From NCBI GenBank assembly GCA_003486025.1, contig DNHA01000288.1:1087-8436 (forward strand): 7,350 bases of DNA, written 5' to 3'. Position 1 is the stretch's first letter; each line of letters starts with the position of its first letter. The notes beneath the pieces are model-generated. The model was not told the DNA's origin and searched no databases. It saw nothing but the letters and a program-made list of their open reading frames with translations. The translations under genes were made by a program, and so were the position numbers. The DNA comes from Micrococcaceae bacterium. GTDB taxonomy: Bacteria; Actinomycetota; Actinomycetes; Actinomycetales; Micrococcaceae. This document shows positions 1 to 4,654 of the stretch, in pieces.

Positions 1-106
1 GCAGTGGACGTGAGGGGGTAGTGGCTACAGTGGTACGGCGGGCTCGCGAACGATTGCCTCGCTTATTTGACTGTGCCCCTCCCTTTCGCTGATTTGATGC
101 GCTCAT
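1..106 (-). CDS. N-terminal fragment of an unidentified very basic protein (partial, runs off the window)
   Basis: Reading leftwards from ATG at 106, 35 codons stay open to the window edge. The codon just before the ATG is TAA, so this is the first possible start in the frame. The peptide begins MSASNQRKGGAQSN and is rich in Arg, Lys, Ser, Asn and Gly, with no hydrophobic stretch. It looks like the disordered basic N-terminus of a nucleic-acid-binding protein. Some actinobacterial DEAD-box RNA helicases and other RNA-binding proteins have such tails, but nothing here identifies the family. An AGGAGT motif lies on the minus strand at 124-119, 12 bases before the start, which is longer than usual. 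The plus strand is also open in one frame (3-92), so the strand is not certain. The continuation to the left would settle it. Confidence 0.45.
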   Translation of the reverse strand, partial: MSASNQRKGGAQSNKRGNRSRARRTTVATTPSRPL

Positions 107-135
107 TTAAATTCGCGTACTCCTAGTTTAAATTC
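106..135. repeat. Direct repeat TTTAAATTC, two copies 21 bp apart
   Basis: TTTAAATTC occurs at 106-114 and again at 127-135, followed by GCG and CCG respectively. The start-to-start spacing is 21 bp, about two helical turns, so both copies face the same side of the DNA. They sit at and just upstream of the ATG of the leftward gene fragment. Each copy contains the palindrome TTTAAA. A repressor operator is possible. The A/T-rich core could also be part of a promoter, since the minus strand reads TAAACT at 130-125, a -10-like hexamer. Confidence 0.35.
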
Positions 136-187
136 CCGCTTCGGCGACCTCCACAGACGGTGCCTAGGCTGAAACAACATTCGTCAC

Positions 188-224
188 GTGTCTTGCGGCC
201 GTTCTCGATGAGTCGGCCAGACAC
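188..224. other. Interrupted hairpin (6 bp + 3-base bulge + 5 bp)
   Basis: GTGTCT (188-193) pairs with AGACAC (219-224). After bulged bases 194-196, GGCCG (197-201) pairs with CGGCC (214-218). A further CTC/GAG pair (204-206 with 210-212) can form in the loop. No T-run follows on either strand, so it is not a standard terminator. ACACAA at 221-226 can instead pair with TTGTGT at 233-238, which would compete with this hairpin. Confidence 0.4.
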
Positions 225-241
225 AAAAGTCCTTGTGTGTT

Positions 242-296
242 CCGCAGCTTGTTTCATGCCGATTCATTTAACTGATCCGGCATGCACTTGCTGCGG
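242..296. other. Nested two-part stem, candidate structured RNA
   Basis: An outer stem CCGCAGC (242-248) pairs perfectly with GCTGCGG (290-296). Inside it, CATGCCG (255-261) pairs perfectly with CGGCATG (278-284), and the next two pairs (262-263 with 275-276) form across a single bulged C at 277. A near-symmetric internal loop (six and five bases) separates the stems, and the apical loop is about 11 bases. Two coaxial perfect 7-bp stems in one 55-base segment is more structure than expected by chance. A shorter hairpin GGCTGC/GCAGCC follows at 319-338. The transcribed strand is unknown; on the plus strand it would lie in the leader of the small ORF at 375-491. Confidence 0.4.
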
Positions 297-374
297 CTCA
301 ACGTGGCCATTGAAAACCGGCTGCTTTCCTTTGCAGCCCTACGATCCGCGGTATTCCTTCGGGAGGCGCACGTA

Positions 375-491
375 ATGGGCACTCAACCGAAGCGATGCAT
401 CGCAAGACGATCTGTCGTTTCAAAAGTCTGTCGTCGGGTTGAAAGCAGACTGTGGATCCGCGAACAACCATTTCCATTCTCTCATATTTAG
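375..491 (+). CDS. Possible small basic protein, 38 aa, function unknown
   Basis: ATG at 375 is preceded by GGGAGG (361-366) with an 8-base spacer, the best ribosome site in the left 540 bases. The frame gives 38 residues beginning MGTQPKRCIARRS and ending FPFSHI, with about nine Arg/Lys and two Cys, no clear membrane segment and no recognisable domain. The same frame is open upstream to 282, but without a supporting start. Third codon positions show no strong G/C bias, unlike the neighbouring genes, which argues against a long-conserved gene. A 12-bp palindrome (392-403) lies inside it. The stop at 491 directly precedes the probable VKOR promoter. It could be a leader peptide, a small protein or chance. 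Confidence 0.25.
   Translation: MGTQPKRCIARRSVVSKVCRRVESRLWIREQPFPFSHI
392..403. repeat. 12-bp perfect palindrome GCGATGCATCGC
   Basis: The sequence equals its own reverse complement over all 12 bases. It lies within the small ORF at 375-491 and about 140 bases upstream of the VKOR start. It could be a binding site for a dimeric regulator, but there is only one copy in the window and no partner site. Confidence 0.3.
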
Positions 492-520
492 TTCATTACA
501 AGTTCACAAACTCATATATA
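492..520 (+). promoter_or_regulatory. Weak candidate promoter for the VKOR gene
   Basis: TTCATT (492-497) and TATATA (515-520) are 17 bases apart in an A/T-rich stretch directly upstream of the first possible VKOR start (543). TATATT at 517-522 overlaps the same -10. The -35 match is modest. Transcription would begin about 527, leaving a short leader. Confidence 0.3.
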
Positions 521-542
521 TTGCACAGAAAAGCTCCATAGT

Positions 543-1223
543 ATGAGCTATGCAAGTTGCGCGTTGACCCGCATTCGACTGAACATATGGAATAGTCAAG
601 ATATGGTTTCATCACTTGAGAGTCCGCAGAACTCGGGCGTGTTGCCCTGGTGGGCAAAAGAGCGCGGCTATGGAATATTCGCTGTAGTCACCGGAACGAT
701 CGCCTGGATCGCTTCAGGCATCCTGGTCTTAGAGCGCCTAGAGCTCTACAAGAATCCCGATTACGTCACCAGCTGTGATTTCAACCCATGGGTCTCCTGT
801 GGCACCGTGATGAAGTCCAGCCAAGCGGCGCTCCTGGGATTCCCCAACCCATTTCTGGGAATAGTGCTCTTTGGCGTGCTGATTACCATTGGCATGGCAT
901 TGCTCGCAGGCGCCAAGTTCCAGCGTTGGTTCTGGATTGGCATCCAAACCGGTGTAACCCTCGCCATGGTATTCATCATTTGGCTCTGGTCTCAGGCGCT
1001 ATACGAGATTAATGCGCTGTGCCCTTATTGCATGGTGGTTTGGGCAGTCATGATTCCCCTCTTCGTCTTCACGACCTCGCACAATATTGTCCGAGGCATC
1101 ATCCCAGGTTCGGCAGGACTGAAAAAGTTCGTCACCGAGTGGGCCTGGATTATCACCGCAATCCTCTGGGTCCTAGTAGCGGCCTCCATCGTCATGCGAT
1201 TCCCGAATGCCTTCTTTGGCTAG
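543..1223 (+). CDS. Vitamin K epoxide reductase (VKOR) family membrane protein
   Basis: This is a bacterial VKOR homologue, an integral membrane enzyme that passes electrons from newly formed disulfide bonds of exported proteins to quinone, doing the job of DsbB in Actinobacteria. The 226 residues include membrane segments near 44-64, 101-122, 130-152, 160-178 and 199-218. The family cysteines are all present: the loop pair Cys78 (VTSCD) and Cys86 (VSCGTVM), and the quinone-side CPYC pair Cys160 and Cys163. The conserved block starts at about residue 35 (LPWWAKERGYG). The start is uncertain. ATG 543 is the first after an in-frame stop at 489, but ATG 603 (Met21) removes 20 residues that do not look like the family and may be the true start; neither has a strong ribosome site. 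No DsbA-type partner is fused or adjacent. The stop overlaps the next gene. Confidence 0.9.
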   Translation: MSYASCALTRIRLNIWNSQDMVSSLESPQNSGVLPWWAKERGYGIFAVVTGTIAWIASGILVLERLELYKNPDYVTSCDFNPWVSCGTVMKSSQAALLGFPNPFLGIVLFGVLITIGMALLAGAKFQRWFWIGIQTGVTLAMVFIIWLWSQALYEINALCPYCMVVWAVMIPLFVFTTSHNIVRGIIPGSAGLKKFVTEWAWIITAILWVLVAASIVMRFPNAFFG

Positions 1224-1611
1224 TCTCGGTCGGCGTCGACTCGCGATGGGGATCAGTGCGGTGGCACTGATCCCCATCGGTTTATTCCTGCGCTTTCAGC
1301 CTTGGGGCTTGCTTTCGGATCTATCCGGGGGAATTCTCTACGCGAGCTTAATCTATGTATTAGCGGCGTTCCTGGTCCCAACCGCCACCCGAACCACCGT
1401 AGGATTATGGGCGCTGGGATGGTGCGCAGCAGTGGAACTGCTGCAATTAACTGCCTTCCCAAGCACCGCGGCGCACGTGTTCCCACCGGCACGGTTAGTT
1501 TTGGGGACCGGCTTCGCGGCAACCGATCTAGTGGCTTACGTCTTCGGTGTGCTTTTCGCGTTTCTCGTTGATTTGCTTTGGCAACGCAGGATCTCCAATT
1601 CGCGCTATTAG
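1207..1611 (+). CDS. DUF2809/VanZ-like small membrane protein
   Basis: A 134-residue hydrophobic protein with about four membrane segments (near 14-30, 41-58, 65-82 and 104-124). It fits the DUF2809 pattern: a basic N-terminus (RRR, 9-11), a first helix ending in LFLRF, GGILYASLIY, a membrane-embedded Glu in ELLQL (77-81), then LVLGTGFAATDLVAYVFG (97-114). It also resembles VanZ-like proteins. The molecular function of DUF2809 is not known. ATG 1207 overlaps the end of the VKOR gene by 17 bases, which suggests coupled expression, although the ribosome site is weak. A perfect 16-bp hairpin covers codons 13-25, including an alternative ATG at 1246 (Met14). Starting at Met14 would lose the basic residues expected before the first helix, so 1207 is preferred. 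Confidence 0.7.
   Translation: MPSLASLGRRRLAMGISAVALIPIGLFLRFQPWGLLSDLSGGILYASLIYVLAAFLVPTATRTTVGLWALGWCAAVELLQLTAFPSTAAHVFPPARLVLGTGFAATDLVAYVFGVLFAFLVDLLWQRRISNSRY
1244..1279 (+). terminator. Perfect 16-bp hairpin inside the DUF2809 coding start, terminator-like
   Basis: Bases 1244-1259 are the exact reverse complement of 1264-1279, with the four-base loop GGTG (1260-1263). The hairpin begins 21 bases after the VKOR stop, where a terminator would be expected, and is followed by GGTTTATTCC, a poor T-run. Because it also encodes part of the first membrane helix of the next gene, it may cut transcription or translation of that gene relative to VKOR. The pairing is certain; the function is inferred. 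Confidence 0.6.
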
Positions 1612-1745
1612 CGAAAACCTTGATGCTCCGGCTCCCCACGTATTTTCGCTTACTCCCCGCGTAATCAGGGAATTTATTGCTTAGACCTGACACCGCATCG
1701 ACTGCTCAGCATGAGCCAAATCACCCCAAGCGAGTTCAAAACGAT

Positions 1746-1751
1746 TAGATT
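1746..1751 (+). promoter_or_regulatory. Possible -10 element for leaderless transcription of the first GNAT gene
   Basis: TAGATT lies six bases before ATG 1758, where a -10 hexamer would put the transcription start at or next to the A of the start codon. The gene has no clear ribosome site, which fits a leaderless message as often seen in Actinobacteria. No good -35 is visible around 1722-1729. Confidence 0.3.
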
Positions 1752-1757
1752 AGAACC

Positions 1758-2342
1758 ATGGCAAGCGACAATTGGAATACAGAAAATGCCCAAGATTATG
1801 GCATCAATCTACTGATCTCGGACACGATTAGGCTCCGCGAGCTGCAAGACGATGATCTGCCAATCCTGACCCAGTGGTGGAACAGTCCAGAATTCATGGC
1901 ACTGCAAGGAAATATTGTGCTGCCTCATCCAGGAATTGAAGCTGCCAGTCTTTTTAAGAGCTGGAGTTTGAACCGTGGGACCAAAGATGGTGTGGGCCTG
2001 TCCGTGACCCTGCCAGATGACACACTGATTGGACACACAGCGCTTTATAACTTCAACGCTCCGGCACGTTCGGCTGAACTCATGCTGATGATTGGCGGCT
2101 CCAACGTCGGCCAGGGATACGGCACCGTCGCGACGAAAATGATCGTTGACTTCGGTTTCCGGGAAATGGGACTGAACCGAATTGGCTTGGGAATCTGGGC
2201 ATACAACGAGCGCAGGCTGCGCACGTTCTCGCGTGCCGGCTTCCGTGAGGAAGGCCGCCACCGCCAGGCAGGATTCCACGATGGAGCATTCCATGACCGC
2301 ATTCTGATGAGCTTGCTCGCCGAGGAGTATTTCGGGAACTAA
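1758..2342 (+). CDS. GNAT family N-acetyltransferase, RimJ/RimL type
   Basis: A 194-residue acetyl-CoA-dependent acetyltransferase. The substrate cannot be read from the sequence; relatives modify protein N-termini, amino sugars or small amines. The fold runs from SDTIRLREL (21-29) through a GHTALYNF strand (92-99) to the acetyl-CoA pyrophosphate loop VGQGYGT (117-123). The first position of that loop is Val instead of the usual Arg or Gln. Next come NRIGLGIWAYNERRLRTFSR (140-159) and the RimJ/RimL-like ending AGFREEGRHRQAGFHDGAFHD (160-180 region) and ILMSLL. The first 20 residues are polar and probably a flexible extension. There is no clear Shine-Dalgarno before ATG 1758. It stands alone: a 146-base gap precedes it and a strong terminator follows 26 bases after the stop. 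Confidence 0.85.
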   Translation: MASDNWNTENAQDYGINLLISDTIRLRELQDDDLPILTQWWNSPEFMALQGNIVLPHPGIEAASLFKSWSLNRGTKDGVGLSVTLPDDTLIGHTALYNFNAPARSAELMLMIGGSNVGQGYGTVATKMIVDFGFREMGLNRIGLGIWAYNERRLRTFSRAGFREEGRHRQAGFHDGAFHDRILMSLLAEEYFGN

Positions 2343-2368
2343 TCCCCTGCTTAATCAAACTAGCTCTG

Positions 2369-2412
2369 ATGGGGTGTTTGTCCACGGCCTCGCGGACAAA
2401 CACCCCATTTTA
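2369..2412 (+). terminator. Strong intrinsic terminator after the first GNAT gene
   Basis: Bases 2369-2383 (ATGGGGTGTTTGTCC) pair perfectly with 2394-2408 over 15 bp. The 10-base loop can form two more pairs, and TTTATT follows. It ends the transcript of the GNAT gene and isolates it from the AI-2E-family gene. On the minus strand the stem ends in AT and then CAGAGC, so it acts mainly rightwards. Confidence 0.9.
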
Positions 2413-2538
2413 TTGCTTTGCAGGCTTGTAAACACAAAAGCCAGACCTGAAATTCGTTTCTTTCGGCGTTGTGCTGATTGCTAATCTACTCGTTAGCCTA
2501 TTGTTGGAGCTAGTCAGTGTCAGTTACAAGGAGTAACC

Positions 2539-3828
2539 ATGGATTTTCTCCGTAAACTTAAGTTGCCGCAGCGTCAGCCAAAAGCCGCTCCGCCAGCATC
2601 CCCCGAACCTCCGGTTGGTGAACTTCTCAGCGAGTCGGAAGTGGCTAAGCCCAACTTCACAGTGCCCGGGCTATGGACGGACATGCTCGGCCGTCTGGGT
2701 ATTCGCAGCGCACAGTTGCTGATCGTCGGAACCCTGGCGACGTTCTTCATTATTGGCCTGCTGCGCCTTACGGTGATCGTTATCCCAACCCTGCTCGCGG
2801 TGATTATTTCTTGCGCATTGTGGCCACTGGTACTGAAACTGCGCAAGGTCTTCTCCCCCTTGCTGTCCGCATGGATAGTCTTCCTCGGCTCGTTGCTGGT
2901 GCTTGGCGGAATTGGTACCGGCTTGGTCTTCTCGGTGATCAAGGAATGGCCCAAGCTTGTTGATCAGGCCGTCGAAGGCTTTAACCAGCTCAACGACATG
3001 GTCCAAGGTTTCATTGGCAACATGCCGCTGTCCATCGATCAAGCGCAGATCGATAGTGTCGTAAATTCCGTGACCTCGTTCCTGACAAGTTCGCAGTTCG
3101 GAACCGGCGCGCTAAACACACTCAGTGCCGCCGGTAGCTTCCTGACCGGTTTGGTGTTGCTGCTGGTGATCTTGTTCTTCTTCCTGAAGGACGGCGACCG
3201 GATCTGGGCTTTTGCGGTCTCTTGGACGCCAAAGCACTACCGCAACAAGTGGATCCTTTCCGGGGACCGGGCATTGCGCACCTTCGGCGGATACATTCGC
3301 GGTACGGCAACCGTCGCCGCCGTGGATACTCTCGGTATCGGCGTGACATTGCTGATCTTGCAAGTTCCTCTAGCTTTGCCGCTGGCGGTGATTGTCTTCC
3401 TCGGTTCGTTCATTCCGATGGTAGGTGCCACCGTGGCCGGCATCTTGGCTACGCTGATCGCCTTGGTAACCAACGGTCCCGTCGTCGCATTGATCGTGCT
3501 GGCAGCGGTAATCATCGTCAACCAGCTGGAAGGTAACTTCCTTCAGCCGGTGGTCATGGCCAACGCACTGAACTTGCATGCTCTTGTTGTCTTGATCGCT
3601 CTGGCCGCCGGTACCGTGCTGGCAGGCATTGTCGGCGCCGTTCTGTCTGTGCCACTGACCGCAGCAGCTTGGGCCGTGGTCAAGGTCTGGACGGATAGGG
3701 ACAACTCGGATGCCGTTGATGACGCCAAAAAGGACATCGAGGCGAAGGCCAACCCAGAAGATAATAAAAAATCACTGGACTCCAACGATTCGCTGCCCGA
3801 AGGCGCACCACGTGGTGCAGAAGGCTAG
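2539..3828 (+). CDS. AI-2E family transporter (permease)
   Basis: A 429-residue inner-membrane protein of the AI-2E exporter family (also called UPF0118, PerM-like). Members export autoinducer-2 or act as other secondary transporters, including Na+/H+ antiport in some; the substrate here is unknown. A basic, Pro-rich cytoplasmic N-terminus (1-45) precedes paired helices (about 57-98 and 106-134), a soluble mid-section (135-190), and a helix at 200-216 leading into the family signature FFFLKDGDRI (213-222). GYIRGT (251-256), FIPMVG (291-296) and NQLEGNFLQPVVM (328-340) follow, with the last helices at 346-384. The tail (385-429) is acidic and charged, with many Asp, Glu and Lys, and probably disordered. 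AAGGAG (2528-2533) lies five bases before the ATG, so the start is well supported. A terminator follows 18 bases after the stop. Confidence 0.93.
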   Translation: MDFLRKLKLPQRQPKAAPPASPEPPVGELLSESEVAKPNFTVPGLWTDMLGRLGIRSAQLLIVGTLATFFIIGLLRLTVIVIPTLLAVIISCALWPLVLKLRKVFSPLLSAWIVFLGSLLVLGGIGTGLVFSVIKEWPKLVDQAVEGFNQLNDMVQGFIGNMPLSIDQAQIDSVVNSVTSFLTSSQFGTGALNTLSAAGSFLTGLVLLLVILFFFLKDGDRIWAFAVSWTPKHYRNKWILSGDRALRTFGGYIRGTATVAAVDTLGIGVTLLILQVPLALPLAVIVFLGSFIPMVGATVAGILATLIALVTNGPVVALIVLAAVIIVNQLEGNFLQPVVMANALNLHALVVLIALAAGTVLAGIVGAVLSVPLTAAAWAVVKVWTDRDNSDAVDDAKKDIEAKANPEDNKKSLDSNDSLPEGAPRGAEG

Positions 3829-3846
3829 AACTCGATAGTGCATTGC

Positions 3847-3883
3847 CTTGGCCTCACCGATCATGGTGGGGCCAAGACTTTTT
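3847..3883 (+). terminator. Intrinsic terminator after the AI-2E-family gene
   Basis: Bases 3847-3858 pair with 3865-3876 over 12 bp, including one G-T wobble (3854 with 3869). The loop is six bases (GATCAT), and ACTTTTT follows. The stem is G/C-rich and the T-run is clear. A TTG (3848) and an ATG (3863) inside it are in frame with the next gene but are unlikely starts. Confidence 0.88.
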
Positions 3884-3888
3884 GTCTT

Positions 3889-3894
3889 GAAAGG
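3889..3894 (+). promoter_or_regulatory. Ribosome binding site GAAAGG that sets the second GNAT start at GTG 3902
   Basis: GAAAGG is placed seven bases before GTG 3902, the ideal distance. No comparable site precedes the upstream in-frame TTG 3848 or ATG 3863, both of which fall inside the terminator hairpin. It therefore favours the GTG start. Confidence 0.65.
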
Positions 3895-3901
3895 TGCAGA
3901 A

Positions 3902-4432
3902 GTGCCTGGAGTAAAACGCGAAATCATCGCCACGCATAGTGCAGTGTCGCTAGGTCGTTTTCTTCTCTCTGACTTTGCTGCGGTACATGAGTACGCCACC
4001 GACCCGCTGGTCTATCGATATGCGGAGTGGGGGCCGAACACCGAAGCGCAGACCCGAGAGTACCTGTTAGAGGCCTGTACGCCGTCCGCAGAGGCGCTAA
4101 CTCTGGCAGTGCTCGTTGGAGGCCAGCTCATTGGAGCCGCGGCCGTGTGGACCACCGACGAGCGGCACCGGTGCGGCGAACTTGGATACAGCCTCAACCA
4201 GCGCTATTGGGGCCGCGGGTTCGCTACCGAAGCAGCCCAGCTGCTTCTTGAACTTGGCTTCAGCGCTCTTGACCTCCAGCGCCTGACCGCGACGTGCGCG
4301 CCGCAGAATGCCGCTTCCCGCCGGGTCTTGGAAAAGGCTGGATTGAACTACGAGGGGCTGTTACGCGGGCATAAGCTCATCAATTCTCAGCGCCGTGACT
4401 CATTGCTATTCGCAAAGCTCAGATCTGATTAG
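3902..4432 (+). CDS. GNAT family N-acetyltransferase, RimJ type
   Basis: Read from GTG 3902, this gives a 176-residue acetyltransferase of the RimJ/RimL group, which transfers acetyl from acetyl-CoA to an amino group; the substrate is not known. Visible parts are an N-terminal strand region (SLGRFLLSDFAAVHEYATDP, 16-35), LIGAAAVW (76-83), ELGYSLNQRYWGRGFATEAA (93-112) with the acetyl-CoA loop WGRGFATEA, and RLTATCAPQNAASRRVLEKA (127-146) followed by GLNYEGLLRGHK. The last region is typical of RimJ-like enzymes. A longer frame reaches TTG 3848, but those 18 codons lie over the preceding terminator and lack a ribosome site. The gene sits directly behind that terminator, so its own promoter is not obvious; readthrough from the AI-2E-family gene is possible. 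It is not closely similar in sequence to the GNAT at 1758-2342. Confidence 0.85.
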   Translation: MPGVKREIIATHSAVSLGRFLLSDFAAVHEYATDPLVYRYAEWGPNTEAQTREYLLEACTPSAEALTLAVLVGGQLIGAAAVWTTDERHRCGELGYSLNQRYWGRGFATEAAQLLLELGFSALDLQRLTATCAPQNAASRRVLEKAGLNYEGLLRGHKLINSQRRDSLLFAKLRSD

Positions 4433-4531
4433 AGCCGTCATCCGGAGACCGGCAACGTTGCGCTTTCGTCTAGTGATGTGTTTAATGTGACTCAAGTGAA
4501 AGAAGCGGCTTTATGTGACAAATGCGGCGCC

Positions 4532-4559
4532 TTGAGAATAGCTGTCACAGCAGTAAGAT
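4532..4559 (+). promoter_or_regulatory. Candidate promoter for the Phd/YefM-like gene
   Basis: TTGAGA (4532-4537) and TAAGAT (4554-4559) are separated by 16 bases; each is a fair match to the vegetative -35 and -10 consensus. The transcript would start near 4566 and have a leader of about 90 bases. AGTAAGATC (4552-4560) is echoed by AGTTAGATC (4569-4577), and AGATCTGATCT (4573-4583) is an odd-length palindrome centred on 4578. A repressor binding there would cover the transcription start. Confidence 0.45.
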
Positions 4560-4611
4560 CCAATTTTTAGTTAGATCTGATCTCAACGCGGGCCAAGCTT
4601 GACTACACCAA

Positions 4612-4650
4612 CGAAGTGCCTTTGGGCGCTCACTTCGATATTTAGGAGGT
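4612..4650 (+). promoter_or_regulatory. Leader hairpin and strong ribosome site of the Phd/YefM-like gene
   Basis: CGAAGTG (4612-4618) pairs with CACTTCG (4631-4637), with a 12-base loop. Seven bases later comes AGGAGGT (4644-4650), a full anti-16S match, four bases before ATG 4655. The hairpin leaves the ribosome site exposed and could stabilise the message. Translation is expected to be efficient. Confidence 0.6.
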
Positions 4651-4654
4651 ACTT

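Larger units (their letters stand above)
107..542. other. 436-base region without a recognised gene
   Basis: No open frame here resembles a known protein, and third-position G/C bias is lost. The stretch holds several inverted repeats (188-224, 242-296, 319-338, 425-430 with 446-451), a 12-bp perfect palindrome (392-403), and one small ORF with a ribosome site (375-491). It lies between a probable leftward gene and the rightward VKOR gene, so it should contain divergent promoters. I looked for landmarks of RNase P RNA, tmRNA, 6S RNA and tRNA and found none. A decayed gene remains possible. Confidence 0.5.

Noticed and set aside
160..375. 71-codon plus-strand open frame starting at GTG 160
   Set aside because: There is no ribosome site, it runs through the strong inverted repeats at 188-296, and its composition is not protein-like.
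107..542. Known structural RNA gene (RNase P RNA, tmRNA, 6S RNA, SRP RNA or tRNA)
   Set aside because: None of the conserved core sequences, such as a T-loop GGTTCGA with CCA end or RNase P core motifs, are present.
1610..1650. AGCGAAAA/TTTTCGCT inverted repeat after the DUF2809 gene as a terminator
   Set aside because: The stem is only 8 bp and A/T-rich with a 25-base loop, and no T-run follows the right arm.
1253..1693. 146-codon minus-strand open frame opposite the DUF2809 gene
   Set aside because: The peptide is Arg/Pro-rich with no domain, and the plus-strand frame has clear membrane helices and a family pattern.
3848..3901. Upstream extension of the second acetyltransferase to TTG 3848
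   Set aside because: These codons lie over a strong terminator hairpin and its T-run, and a good ribosome site points to GTG 3902.
4486..4549. GlxR/CRP-type operator from the TGTGAC and GTCACA elements
   Set aside because: The half-sites are 24 bases apart or in the same orientation, whereas the consensus needs TGTGA and TCACA six bases apart.
4421..4581. Repeat AGATCTGAT at 4421-4429 and 4573-4581 as a mobile-element flank
   Set aside because: Only nine bases match, the first copy lies in coding sequence, and nothing between the copies resembles a transposase or insertion.
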